From Tetracladium setigerum (lineage: Eukaryota; Ascomycota; Leotiomycetes; Helotiales), in NCBI GenBank assembly GCA_031472005.1, contig PZJY01000013.1:186001-250000 (forward strand): DNA of 64,000 bases, given 5' to 3'. The notes under the pieces were generated by a model. That model saw only the letters and a list, made by a program, of their open reading frames with translations, was not told the DNA's origin and ran no database searches. Made by a program: the position numbers and the translations under genes. Below, in pieces: positions 45,556 through 57,281 of this stretch (position 1 is the first letter of the stretch; the number at the start of each line of letters is the position of its first letter).

Positions 45556-47343
45556 TCACAGTCGTCGTTCTCTCAACACGAATTCTCCATCGTCGTCCTC
45601 CTCGAATACGAATCCCTTATCAATCTCCATCGGAACGAATCCCTCCCCGTTCTCCATCATCCATTTCTCCTTTGGAGCCATTGCAATCGGAAGGTTTTCT
45701 CCTAGTGATCCAGCTTTGGTTGGGTCGGCAGGAAGATGGTCAAAAGTCCAAATCTCTTGTCCATTCTTCACTTGTCCGCCTGTCGTGCCACTGGTAAACT
45801 TCTTGCCAACAGATGCAAGCTCTGCAGCCAACTGATAGGAATTCCAATCACCATGTGCTAAACCCCGGTAATCGAGTGCCTTTCGTGCAACTTTTTCCCT
45901 CGGGTAGGTCTTCTCGCCAGTCTTCTCGTCGACGTGTTCAAAATTTCTGCATATATCTGCGGGCTTCAAATCACCGACCAAGTGAGCGTTTTCCTTCAGG
46001 TACATACGCATGCGCCATTCCGACAAAGCCCGAGGACCTCCAAACGTTTGAATTGCCTGGTTGGTGTTCAGCTTGTCCATTCGGACGTGACGACTTCCAG
46101 GGTTCATGAGCACCTCCTTTGGATATCCGACTAATGTGATGCGGCTGTATGGGTATCTCTCTGGCAGAATGTGTGGGATCTTGTCACTTGTTGGTTTGTA
46201 TCGGAGTGGTGAGTCAATTGGGAGATCGTCTTTATACTTTCCGAAGCCAGTTGCGAAGTGTGGTTGTGTACCTCGGAAGATAACAGCAGAGAACGGGGTT
46301 GAAGGCACAGTTACGCGAGCCGTGGTAATGTTGAATCGACCTGGGAAGACATCCGTGGGAAGATGACTCAAGTTGAGAACAACTGTCACTCGCTTGGGAT
46401 CATCAAGTCCATCAACTACATAAGATATCTGAGTTAGTTGTGTCTTTCGAGACTTCATGGGTGGTGGGATCAACTGACTGTGCAACTGTCCAAAGTCACC
46501 AAGGCTTTCGCTCTTTCCACTCAATTCGTCAACCTGATCCAATCCCGTAAGATTCAGCTGCAATCCCCCGAAAATATGATTATCCTCATGGCCAACAGGC
46601 ATCGAAGCATCCACATGAAACTGGTGATCGAAGACCTCGTGCAGTTTCGGGAAGCAAGTCTTCACGAGGTAGATCGCACACTCGGCAGATAGCTTTCTCA
46701 TCTCGGTGAATTCCTCATTGTCAACCAGGCCCGTCTTGCTCAATTGTACTGCCTCAGCTCGATTGTTTCCAGGCTGTACAGAGAAGCCCAACTCATAGGT
46801 CGTGGTCTTCTTCTTTGTTACTCGAGCCACTTCCTTCTGAAAACTAGGATTAGCAGCAATCTTTTGCATGCAAACGAAGCGGGAGAAAAGATACTCGTCG
46901 CCGCAGACGGTCTCTTGATCAACATACTTGAGCAAAGGGTACTGGACTTGCTCATCGTTGACCATGACCCGGATGTAGTGTGGTCTATGATCGGCTTCAA
47001 CCCAACCAATAGTATTAAGCTCAGCCTTGGTGAGGTTTCGTTTCTCTCTGAGGAGGGAGGGAACACGTTGGCTGACATCCTTTCGTTGCTTGATGGCATT
47101 TGGGGTATTCTCGTTGTTGGAGAGAACGTGTTCGTATCTTTGGGCGAGTTTGAGGCATTTGAACATGGGAGTGAGATCGTCGCTAGAGACGTAAGGCTTT
47201 GGAGCAGCACTTTTCTTAGCAGGTCGGGAAGGAAGACTCTCAGATATCTCATGCTTCTCAGAACGAGATCTTCTTTGAACACTCATGCTTGCGGCACCGC
47301 GTTTCTTTGCACATGTCGAGGTGTTTTCGGCAGGCATCTTCAC
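45556..47343 (-). CDS. Conserved-looking protein of unknown function, 595 aa
   Basis: Single long exon, no frame problem. A basic, Ser-rich N-terminus (residues 1-55) precedes a well-structured core. Around residues 240-400 a pattern HVDASMPVGHEDNH, then VVLNLSHLP, VFPGRFNITTARV and FRGTQPHFATG is visible. An HxD with a later His and Arg is the layout of 2-oxoglutarate/Fe(II) oxygenases (double-stranded beta-helix), including fungal relatives linked to DNA oxidation. Spacing is plausible but I cannot confirm it, so no function is assigned. The C-terminus is acidic (FEEDDDGEFV). ATG 47343 starts the ORF; a second ATG two codons on is equally possible. No signal peptide or membrane helix. Confidence 0.7.
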   Translation of the reverse strand: MKMPAENTSTCAKKRGAASMSVQRRSRSEKHEISESLPSRPAKKSAAPKPYVSSDDLTPMFKCLKLAQRYEHVLSNNENTPNAIKQRKDVSQRVPSLLREKRNLTKAELNTIGWVEADHRPHYIRVMVNDEQVQYPLLKYVDQETVCGDEYLFSRFVCMQKIAANPSFQKEVARVTKKKTTTYELGFSVQPGNNRAEAVQLSKTGLVDNEEFTEMRKLSAECAIYLVKTCFPKLHEVFDHQFHVDASMPVGHEDNHIFGGLQLNLTGLDQVDELSGKSESLGDFGQLHSQLIPPPMKSRKTQLTQISYVVDGLDDPKRVTVVLNLSHLPTDVFPGRFNITTARVTVPSTPFSAVIFRGTQPHFATGFGKYKDDLPIDSPLRYKPTSDKIPHILPERYPYSRITLVGYPKEVLMNPGSRHVRMDKLNTNQAIQTFGGPRALSEWRMRMYLKENAHLVGDLKPADICRNFEHVDEKTGEKTYPREKVARKALDYRGLAHGDWNSYQLAAELASVGKKFTSGTTGGQVKNGQEIWTFDHLPADPTKAGSLGENLPIAMAPKEKWMMENGEGFVPMEIDKGFVFEEDDDGEFVLRERRL

Positions 47344-49245
47344 GGACTCTCAGATGAGTTGCGTGAAGGAGTGTTATCCGGGGATGCGTTTTGTCCGGGG
47401 GCAAGGAAGATGGAGAAGGTAGGTAAAGAAATGTCGAGTCTCAAACTATCTTGATAGATTCTTAGGTGTATTGTGTGAAGGGTTATTATCAGAAGATGCG
47501 CTTTTTGTGAGGGCAGGCAAGATTGAGAAGGGATGTCGTTGTTGTTGAGGGATGCAATTTGTCTTTGGGGGAAAATCGAGAAGGTAGGTGAAAAGATGCC
47601 GAGTCTCAAGTCTGGGTTGGTCGGAAAATCTTCAGTTTTGGCAAGGCTAGAATATCTGGTGCGTGTCACGCGTCGTGTATATCGTTAGCGTCTCTTTACA
47701 ATTCACTTCAGGACCAACTTAAAGTTGAAGCTGAAATATCAAAGACCTGGCAAAAGGTTGGCTGAACGACACCCTGAACTCAACAGAAGAATTGGGCAGA
47801 AAAGAAAGTTTCTCTTCAGTGTTCAGCCTTTTAGTGTGATAGAAAAAATACAATTAAAGTCAACAAGAGCTTAGTGACTTATGCTCGAGGTAGTAGTTAG
47901 CGCCTCGCTTTCAGGTTTTTGTCGTTAAACCTCAAATATATAGGTTGACCTGTATTCACGGGATCCTGCCTGATGTCTTCCACGCGGGTGCGTTACTCTC
48001 AAATTGGTTTTTACCTTGAAAAATGAACTGTCAGTATCCCTCACGACGCTCAACTTGCGGTATCCCAATGGCAGGTTGGTTCAAAGGATTTTCAACATTT
48101 TATTCCGTTCTCAAACTTTGCATATAAATTTATCAGAGTACATCCGCCAAATATACTGCGAATGGCCACTATTAATAAGCAGGAAGCACTCGTATCCTTG
48201 TTTTTTCAATCATACAGTCATATATATCTATCTCATTTTCACTCCTGCCCATTCAGAAGCCAGCAAGTTTTGCATTCGTGACTTTCTTGCTGTGTGCCTC
48301 TGACACAACACAAACAGGGCGCATTATCGATCATTCATACCGAATTAAACAGTAGAATATTCTAATAGAGAGAAAAGATTTAAGTGCAAGACTATAAATT
48401 TGGGGTTATTGGCGAGGTAGAATTGAGCGGTAGCTGCTGGGGATTTTGTAATCGTGTTTTCTTTTGTATAGCTCAACACAGATATGACCACGACTTTTTC
48501 TTCCTAAAACTGGCATCTGTTATGCGTGCTTCAACAGAAATAGAGGCTTTTTTTATCTGAGGGTCTTTGACAGTTTTCAGCACACACCGAACAGGTGGAC
48601 GATTAATTTGTTCAGAAGTATTTATTTTTAGGATGTAGGGGAGAGGGAAGTGAAAGTAATGAGGGGGTACAGGAGGTAGATTAGTTAAGGACATAAGGAA
48701 GAAGAGGAAGGAAAGGCAAAAGAGAAAAGACGTGAGGAAGAAAAGAAGGGAGGAGCGAATGAAGAGTGACAACGCACAATGGAAAGGAGAACAGGCAACA
48801 AGAGATTACGGAAATGAGAGAGTCGGTATTTGATTTGCTCGCTTCTACAAATGGAATATATAAACATGCGGGGGTTATTGAAAAACGAAATGGATGAAGA
48901 GATGGGATATTCGTGTTGAGTGGAGGGCTTTGATAGAGTCTAGAGAAGAGAGGTTTCGTGGGCCGACGTGGAAATTCAACAAACTGGATCGATATTTGTG
49001 TTTAGTTTAGTGTGTCAGGTGACAATAATGGTGTGTTAAGGACTAATTTGTCGTGTTTGTGATTTGTTTGTTTTGTTTGCGATTTGCTAAGCGAGGTATC
49101 TGAAAAGCAAGCGCCACGATGGAAATCCAAACAAATCGTTTCTCTTAACAGCCTATCTGACTCATAAACTTCTGTTCTTCCCTCTTAACTCCCTACTACA
49201 AACCAAACTTAGAGTCTTCCAATTGCCAGCCAAAACCCAAAAATT
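47344..49245. other. Gene-poor region
   Basis: 1.9 kb; the left end holds the upstream region of the 595-aa protein, the right end the DJ-1/PfpI terminator area. Near 47345-47620 a phrase of about 120 bp is imperfectly repeated (see findings). No gene supported. Confidence 0.5.
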
Positions 49246-50541
49246 TCAAACAGTAGTAGTCAAAGCTGCCGCACTCGTAGTCCTGGCAGTTTTACTCGTC
49301 TTGCTGGTCTTGCTCGTCTTGCTAGTCTTTGAAGTCGTGACTTTCGTAATGGTAACTGTTATGGTACTAACCACTATAGCAGGACAAGATGTCACTGATC
49401 CCAGACTCGAAGAAGATGTTGATATTGTTGTACTTGTTGGAGTTGGAGTCGGAGTTACGGAAGGCGTCATCGTCGTTCCATTGACCACATCGTTTAATGC
49501 CCATTTGAGCGAGAAAGGCTTGAAGTTATATCAAAATCAGCCCAGATTCATATTGCGAATTTGAAGACGATCTCCGGTTATTCCGTCTCTTCTCTTTGAC
49601 TTCTCCACACATAATAAAAAGTAGAATACTCACATCCCAATCTGCATCCTCATGCCACTCATACTCCATCCCACTCGCCAACTCCTTCGCCGTCGTCAAC
49701 CCCCACAGCTCCGCAACCCAAGCAAGCGTCACATCAATCCCAGCACTCACCCCCGAACTACTCCACACATTCCCATCCACCACCCACCTCGCCTTGGCCA
49801 CCCAATGCGTTTTCGGCCCCAACTTCGCCGTCTCGTAAAACGCCCATTTATTCGTCGTCGCTTTCTTACCGTCTAGAACACCAGCGCGAGCGGCGATTCC
49901 AGCACCGGTGCAAACCGTGATGAGGTAGCGTAGGGAGGGGTACGTTTGGCGAACGTAGGAGATGGCGGATGTAATGGGAGGGAGTGGGGAGCGGTTGCCG
50001 AGGCCGCCGGGGATGAGGAGGACTTCTAGATCGGGGGTGGAGAGGAGAATGTGTGAGTTGGGACGATGGATTCGGAGAATGAGGACGAGGATCGGTTGAA
50101 TGGGAGGGTGTTGAGGGTGCTGGAAATTGGGTCGAGGGTGGAGGCGAGGATGGAGAGGTTGAGATTGGTGCGCCAGGAGAGGATATTGAGGACTGTATGT
50201 GAGGGGGAAGTCAGTGTTGGAGAATTGGAAGTTGAAAGAAACCTCGATCTTGAGGAAGTTCATAGTCCAAAACAGGGTTGGGTTGTTGCGGTGGAATTTT
50301 TGAGATGTGGATGATGTGGATTTGAACGTACCATCGAGAGGACCAAATGCGTCGATGACTTGGAATCCAGGGAAGAGAAGAATGCCGATTTTGGTTGGTG
50401 GCGGAAGAACTGTATCAAAGCGTTGTTAGAGCTGTTGAAAGTCTCGAATAGTGGGCATGAAAAGGTTGGCAATGTACCTTCTTGAGCAAACACTAACCCG
50501 ACCAGAGGGAAGAGGAGAATGGAAAGAGTTGATAGTTGCAT
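49246..50541 (-). CDS. DJ-1/PfpI family protein, secreted, with Ser/Thr-rich tail
   Basis: DJ-1/PfpI (isonitrile hydratase-like, class I glutamine amidotransferase fold). Exons 50541-50478, 50409-50332, 50192-49634 and 49518-49246. A signal peptide (MQLSTLSILLFPLVGLVFAQ) starts the protein. Then KIGILLFPGFQVIDAFGPLD, EVLLIPGGLG, the nucleophile elbow ITVCTGAGIAARAGVLDGKKATTNKWAF with Cys in VCTGAG, and SSGVSAGIDVTLAW. A fourth exon adds an unusual tail rich in Thr/Ser with TSK repeats (about 324 aa in all). The frame slips once, near a GGGGG run (50033-50037), one base short; adding it puts all introns in phase. Secreted PfpI proteins occur in fungi. The reaction is unknown. Confidence 0.8.
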
Positions 50542-51750
50542 TATTACCGAAGATTTCTGTAGAATAAAGTGCGTTGAATGACATATCAGCCAAAAAAACA
50601 GAGAGTGCGAAAGGAGGCGGTTTATATAGACTTCGGAAGTCTGCTGCTCCTCCACATTTGAAAGCCTCTGCTATTAAAACATCACCATCACTCTATCTTG
50701 GGATCAGATGGCACAAACAGCTCAAATTCCTCAATACCACCCTCCTCCATCCAAACTCCTTCCAAAAGTCCAAAAAAAAACACTCTCAATCATGCTCTCG
50801 CTTCCATCATCAACAACAAACCCACGCCTTGCCAAGTCCGATCTATCATTCAACCATCCAGCCTGAATTCTCCACACACCCACACACTCGGATGAGGCCT
50901 AATCCTAAAGTACCAGCACATGCACGTAATATAGATATAGATTGAATATGCAGAGTTTCAGATTGAAAGTTCGTTCCCTGAAATGGCTAGGGCTGCATTG
51001 GGTCGATTGCATTCGCTGGATATGTTTGGTGAGGTATCAGCTCAATATATCTATGTATTAAAAGTTCGTACATTGGAAATGGATGCCAAGAGGAAATTTT
51101 TGGATGATTTGTGCAATTCATCGGAAGTTATTAATTACTGAAATGGGTTGTTTGCAAAGGATTTTGTTTGGTTGCTCGTGAGGGACTTTTGGAGGTTTTG
51201 ACGTAAATGAGTATGTATCGTTGGATGGGTCAGAAAGCATCAGCAGTAAATATCCATTGTCCTTTAATCAGAGCATCTAGTCGTAATACCTCATACGATA
51301 TTTGTATTAGACGAAAAACAAACGACACGTAATCTCATCCATAATCGCAATTTGGGTCCTCAAATGAATTGAAAAATCGTTAAAAGAGATCTAAACTATA
51401 CTGAAAGTGAGTACTGTACAGAGTAGAAAGAAATCGCATCCATAACCATAACGCCATGCTATGCTCGAAACCATTTTCTTCAATCAAAGAATTAGACCGC
51501 ACTTGTTCAAAACCTAGATATATGTCTTTAACCAATAACACTTCCGTTCGCTTGACTTTCAAGACTTGGTATTGAATCGGTTTGTTCGATTTCCTGGGGT
51601 ATCTCGGATCTGTGCCCTCACGTAACTCTCCATCTCTTCTTCCATCTGAGCAGCACTTTACTATTCGCCTCTTCTAGTATGTACAACCCCCTCTTTGAAT
51701 TTTTGTCGTTTTGCATTGTGTAATTTTTCTTTATAATTCGGATGAAATCA
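50542..51750. other. Intergenic region
   Basis: 1.2 kb between the DJ-1/PfpI start and the 3' end of the next membrane protein. Low-complexity ORFs only. Confidence 0.5.
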
Positions 51751-52866
51751 TCAATATCTCACTCCACTCATCTCATGAACCTCTCCCCGTCCTTCATGAG
51801 TTTGCGAATAGCCCTGCGGCGGGGCGCTCCCATTGCCAGCACCCACTCCCGTAACGCCCCCAGCCCCATTCATCTCATACGGTCTTTGCTGACCCCCTGC
51901 CAACTCACTTGTCGCCGTCATAGGCGTAGCATGAGGTGTATAAATCTCACTTGGAGCACCTGGTCCACCAACAGGTTTGTAATAGCCACCTCCCTGCTCG
52001 GCCATCGCGTTCGGTGCATAGTTACCGTCCCCTGGAGGGGTGTATTTATTGTCGATGTTGGGAGGTGGACCAGTGGTGGTGTAATCATCTGGGGAGGATG
52101 CGGTTTTGTTGGCGTTTTTGCGGCGTAGCCAGAGGAGAAATGCCTATCCGTTTGTTAATTGGTACTGTGGTGAGAACGATCTGGGGAAAGGAGACGAACA
52201 ATAGCTGCAATAGCAATGACTCCCAGTGGGACAGCAACACCAATAGCAATCTTCGTGCCGGAAGAAATGGCTTGTTTCTTCAAATCCTCACTTCCTGCCA
52301 AAGCAGTGTTGGAAGAAGTTCCAGTAGCAGTCGTAGTAGTCGAAGTCTCACTAACAAGCGAGAGGGTCTGGGAGGCAGATTGGGTTGCGGAAAAAGTGCT
52401 GCTGCTAGTTTTATCATCGCTATTTACGCCGTCTCGGGTGAGGTTGAAGTAGCGCGATGAAGCTGATGGAGAGGTCTCGCCAGTTACGAAGATTTGGAAG
52501 AAGAATACTGCGCCGTTCTTGAGATCTTTTTCGGTGCCAACGTTCCAACGGAAGCTGGAAATATCGACGCTGTTGACTGTGAGAGGTTAATTAGTTGGTG
52601 ACCTGGATGGTGTGGATCATGATGAGAGACGAACTGAAAACATATTCGAATTGATCTTCTGGGCGCTCTTGGTACAGGACAATAGAGACACTGATGTTTG
52701 GGGGAGTTTCCCAGCGGATTTGAAGGGTCGAGCCGATAACATAGGTGGGATTGAGTTGGTAGTTTCGGTTGCCACTTGAGCTTGGATCGGGGTTGGTGAA
52801 GGCGAGGGTTTGAGAAGAGACGCTCGCGATCAAGTTCGCAAGGAATGAAAGGAGTAGTAACTTCAT
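51751..52866 (-). CDS. Secreted/single-pass membrane protein with Ser/Thr stalk
   Basis: Three exons (52866-52635, 52576-52200 and 52143-51751) give 333 aa in phase. Signal peptide MKLLLLSFLANLIASVSSQ, then a beta-rich ectodomain of about 110 aa (STLQIRWETPPNISVSIVLY, SSFRWNVGTEKDL), a Ser/Thr-rich stalk, one transmembrane helix (KIAIGVAVPLGVIAIAAI, about residues 185-205) and a Gly/Pro-rich cytosolic tail. Layout resembles fungal wall-integrity sensors or Ser/Thr-rich surface proteins, though no WSC or Mid2 motif is clear. The ectodomain start fits the Kre9/Knh1-like or adhesin-like immunoglobulin fold (DPSSSGNRNYQLN...W.TP). ATG 52866 is preferred over in-frame 52962 because it begins the signal peptide. 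Confidence 0.8.
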
Positions 52867-53997
52867 ATTTGCGGATGAAGGTGTGAAAAACCAGAAGTCG
52901 AACCAAAGAGGGGAAGAGATGAAAATTTGCAGTATATCCTCATCAACCAGCAAGCGTGTCAATGCTCCACTTGTCTACACGGAAGATGCATGAACGGATA
53001 TACCAGAACACAACAACGCAGTAATTCACAAGCAGAAACCGAAAAGACTCAGACCAAGATTGAAATCCATTGCAAGAAAAGGGACGGGAAAGGCATGCAA
53101 TATGAGAAAGAAGCAAAACAGGGGAGATGCGCCTTACGCTTGTAGGGAATGTGCCTAATCGATGAAACTGGAGCTTCCGCCCCTCTGATCTTGCCCTGAA
53201 GAAGTTCGAGAGTGGATGTCAACGGATGGAGTTTGAAATGTTAAGATTAGAAACCTGCGGCTCTAAGGCACAGACGGGGATGTTGTAGACATGGTGATTG
53301 GACGACCAGATGGTCTTCTGGGAATCTTCAGGGCTGAGTTAGTGGGTTGGTCATCTTTGGAAGCGTGCTGTGCCTTGTTGTTGGCTGGAATGTACGAAGT
53401 GATTTAACTAATGACTTGAAGTAAAATGGCTGTACGTAAATAAGACCAGATCCGAGTTAGCCGAAGGGGAAGCGAGGAGAGTAAACAACAGCAGATGCTG
53501 TCAGTGTAGAAGTCTACAGACTTAAAAACATGCAAATGGAAATGCCATCCAAGGTCAGCTTCAATTTCCATTCCCATGTTGTCAACTTCAGTTGTGCGCT
53601 TGTGCCCCGTCAGAAGTAGTTGAGGTTGCATCTCAAACTCCCGCCCATCCTCCAGCACTAGGTTTGAAAGCTTGTGCCCGCCCCAGCGCCATTTTGACCT
53701 ATTTCTGGCACCTTCACAGCCTATCAACTGGGGCGGCCGACAGCTCCTTGAGACCCGCCACACCCGCTGCATGAGATAATCCCCGGGATCAAAAAGCTAC
53801 ACTGGCACTCACTGGGCCGCTGGAGACTCGAAGACTTGGGCTTGGGCTTTTGGGTTTTTGGTGGTGGTCGTAGCCGTCACAAGCCAGGGGAACTTCACAA
53901 CCCTTTTTGATCCTTCAACACCCAACTTACACAAACAAAAGTGTTTGTATGGTATCTACCATCGCTGCTCTCCCAAAGCACCCGGAATGCTCTCATG
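52867..53997. other. Divergent promoter region
   Basis: 1.1 kb between two head-to-head genes (the Ser/Thr-rich membrane protein and the glycosyltransferase). No gene supported; ORFs up to 122 aa have no features. Confidence 0.5.
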
Positions 53998-55499
53998 GCG
54001 AATGCAATGTTTCTTCGTTTCGCCACGCAACGAGTCGTTCTTAGTGCCGTCTTTATCGTCTGCCTCATCGCTTTATTAACATCTCTCAATGGGAGTCTCG
54101 CAACCACCTCCAACACCCCCTCACAACACCACATACCAATCCAATCTCCAAACCGCCTACTTTGCCATCAGAGAAGCCTGCATCGAAAAACCCCCGCTGT
54201 GCCACTCTCCCCGAAATCAAAGATACCCTCATAATCGTCAAGACTGGCGCGAACGAAGTCTACGAAAAACTCCCTACCCAACTCCTCACTGCACTAGAGT
54301 GCTACTCCGACATCCTCATCTTCTCAGATCTCGCACAGCGACTAGGCCAGTATCAAATCCACGATGCGCTCGACAACGTCACAGCATCGGTGCAGAAAAG
54401 TGCTAAAGAATTCGATTACTACCGCACTCTACAAGCCTACAAGCAAGACAGGCAGGAGCTCGCAACGCTGAAGGAGACAAGCGGCAAGGCGGCGTGGAAT
54501 CTAGATAAATTCAAGTTCTTGCATATGCTGGAGAAGACGTGGAAGTTGGCTCCGGCGAGGAAATGGTACGTGTTTGTGGAAGCAGATACCTACTTGGTGC
54601 AAAGTAATCTGCTGCTTTGGCTCGCGAGGATGGATCCAGAGAAAGCACTTTACATGGGCTCGCCGACCTACTTCAACAACGCCGCCTTCTCCCATGGTGG
54701 AAGTGGCTATGTGCTCTCCGGCGCTGCACTGAGGAAATTCGCCGACGGCGATGAAGGCGTTGCGCAACGCTTCGACGAGCCTATGCAACATGAGCAGTTC
54801 GGGGATTACATGCTCATGAAGGCGCTGAAGACAAAAGGAGTCGAGTTCAGTTCGGTATGGCCGATGTTGCAGGCGGAGAAGCCGTCCGCGTTACCGTTTG
54901 GTCCTGGGCCGGATAATGGGGTTAGGCATTGGTGTCAACCGATTGTGACGATGCATCATATTACGAGTGATGAGGCGAGTAGGCTGTGGGAGTTTGAGGG
55001 GAAGAGGGCGGATCCTATGGTATGCTTTTACTTCCATTTCCCAATTTTCGAGCTTACGAGAAGACTTGATCAGGAGGAGCATTGCTAATATATATATATA
55101 TGATATTTATAGAAGCCCCTCCTCCTCCGCGAACTATACACCGGCTTCATCGCCTCCCATGTCCAAGCCGTTCGCGAGGACTGGTACAATCTCTCGGACG
55201 ACCAACAATACCGTGCACCAGGTGTCAACGGCGACCGCGAGAAGAAACCCGAACAGATGAGCGAGTTGGAGAAGTCGGCGTATAAATCGTTTGAAGATTG
55301 TGGGAAGGCTTGTGTGGAGCAGGATCGATGCTTCCAATATACATTTAGGGATGGGGTGTGTGGGTTCAGCTTTAGTTTCCGACTGGGGTACAAGCGCGAG
55401 CCGGAAGATGGGAAGAGTTTCAAGAGTGGCTTTGCCGTTGAGAAGATTAAGAAATATGTCGAGGCGAATAAGTGTGAGGAGGTGCAGTGGTTGGGATGA
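53998..55499 (+). CDS. Fringe-like (GT31-type) glycosyltransferase, membrane anchored
   Basis: Golgi-type II protein. Exon 1 (53998-55019) starts with a transmembrane helix (VVLSAVFIVCLIALLTSL) and runs into the catalytic part: IKDTLIIVKTGANEVYEKLP, then SDILIFSDLAQRLGQYQIHD, WNLDKFKFLHMLEKTWKLAP and WYVFVEADTYL (DxD-like EAD). Next come GSPTYFNNAAFSHGGSGYVLS and, in exon 2 (55113-55499), a C-terminal Cys-containing tail (DCGKACVEQDRCFQY). This is the usual architecture of fungal family-31-like transferases that act on glycans; donor unknown. In the first 200 bp the frame changes at least once, between the transmembrane frame and the catalytic frame; C5 runs at 54116-54120 and 54191-54195 are the likely places. 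Confidence 0.75.
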
Positions 55500-57281
55500 A
55501 TTGAAATTTGATATGGGATGGGGTGAGCATTGGATAATTGAATGGGGGTAGGGGTTATTATGTACATCAAGAACAGTGGGAAAAGCATCGGCGTTTGGGG
55601 ATAGAAAGGTGGTTCACGGTTCGATAATATTCAAGCGATCTCGGTGCTCGTGATTGAGCAGGAGCGCGGGAGGCCTTTTCCTTCTTTCTGTTTGGAGGGG
55701 CTATATTGTATATGAACTATCACAATGAAAATGTACAAAGTATACGTCAATGGATAAACAGATAAGCAAAAGTATGTCACGCAGGGCAGTTCATTCCCAA
55801 TATATCCATTATTCTCCAAGAATGAGACAGCACATGCTCAATCAACACGTATCCAGTCTTGCTTCTACAATGCTCTTAATTCAATCTATCATATCTTCGT
55901 CAACTCGTTCATTCATTCATTCGTGATAGATGCCCATGTCACAGACCAGTAGCCTACTAATCCGGCAAAGTAGTTTTCTTTACTTGCCGCAAAAAAGTGT
56001 TCGTCAACTCCATGGTCTTATGAATCAAGAAAAGAGAGGGAGCTTGGTAAGTTTATAGTTGGTATCTCTATATACTATATAGTTAGGTAACTTTACTAGT
56101 TTATGTTTCAATGTTTATTACAAGTAGAGTACACTCAAATCTCTCTCTCCAAGTACATAGAGCGGACCCAAAATGCCAAAGCATGTAGTGTAGTATAGTA
56201 TTCGGATGTCGACAGTGCTAAGATAGTCACTTTGCGCTATTCACAGGCGGCAAGACTCTCGTTTTTGATCAATATAGTGAGTCCTAACTCTTTCAAAGGC
56301 TGAGAAATATGAATACGTTTGAGAGGAGGTTCGAACAGCAAAGACAAATATCAATGAAATGAATATAGTGCACAATTCGTCAGATATTCCCCACCACAAC
56401 CAGATAGATAGGTAGGATACGGGACAAGCAAGCGGGGTAGGCTATCCTGGACGGCGGTTCTCAGGTTTTATTCAAGAGCCTCAGCTCAATAGTAATTGCC
56501 TCACATGGCCAGTCATTATTACTGATGGGTTTTGATTCCTCACTAATTGCTATGTATGCTGGTTGTCTTCATCGCTTGGGATACCGTCGGCATTTCTAGA
56601 TACATGTCTTCCAATGGCGCATTAGTGTTAGCCCCTGTATAACAATGTATATGCAGTATTGTGTAATCAACTTCTGTTTTATTTCAGCGTCAAATTGTAA
56701 TACAATAATCGACTCTCAAGATACTGTACTGGACGTATTCTTTCGGAATCTTGTCATAATACTACGGACCCTTGCTTGTTGTTGCAACGTCAAAGTCTTG
56801 GACCATCCGACCAGGGCGAGATCACGAGCAAGAGGACCCGTTGCAGAATTAGGAGGCCTGTCATATTGTAGAGTATTGTGCTCAATCTCTAGAGTGGGGC
56901 TTAGCATTTAGGGCTTCCCACCCGATTCGACCACGTTCCTGAACCCGGCGACTATTGCCCCTCCGCTTCATCCTCGCTTGACGAATTCATCCCACGTTCC
57001 ACGTTCCTCGGTCCCATTTTTCTCATTCTTATCCGCTGACGAACAATATCGCTCAATGGATTCTGATCACGGCAGCCAAAGGTGCACTAGTGGGAGAGTG
57101 GTGGGTGCAGAAACACCGAACTAGCCAGGTCAGCCCCCCCTCCTTTCCCTTACAATTCTCCATCTTTGACGTCGCGAAAGAATCAAAGTGTCCCCGGTTT
57201 TGACTTTACACACTTGCAAAGACAAAGCCAATCTACTGCTATTAGTCGGTCGGCTTGTGTTGACATCATATCATCATCATC
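55500..57281. other. Intergenic region
   Basis: 1.8 kb between the glycosyltransferase and the methyltransferase. An AT-rich stretch runs from about 55900 to 56700; the right end is the methyltransferase promoter with a run of CAT repeats before the ATG. No gene supported. Confidence 0.5.
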
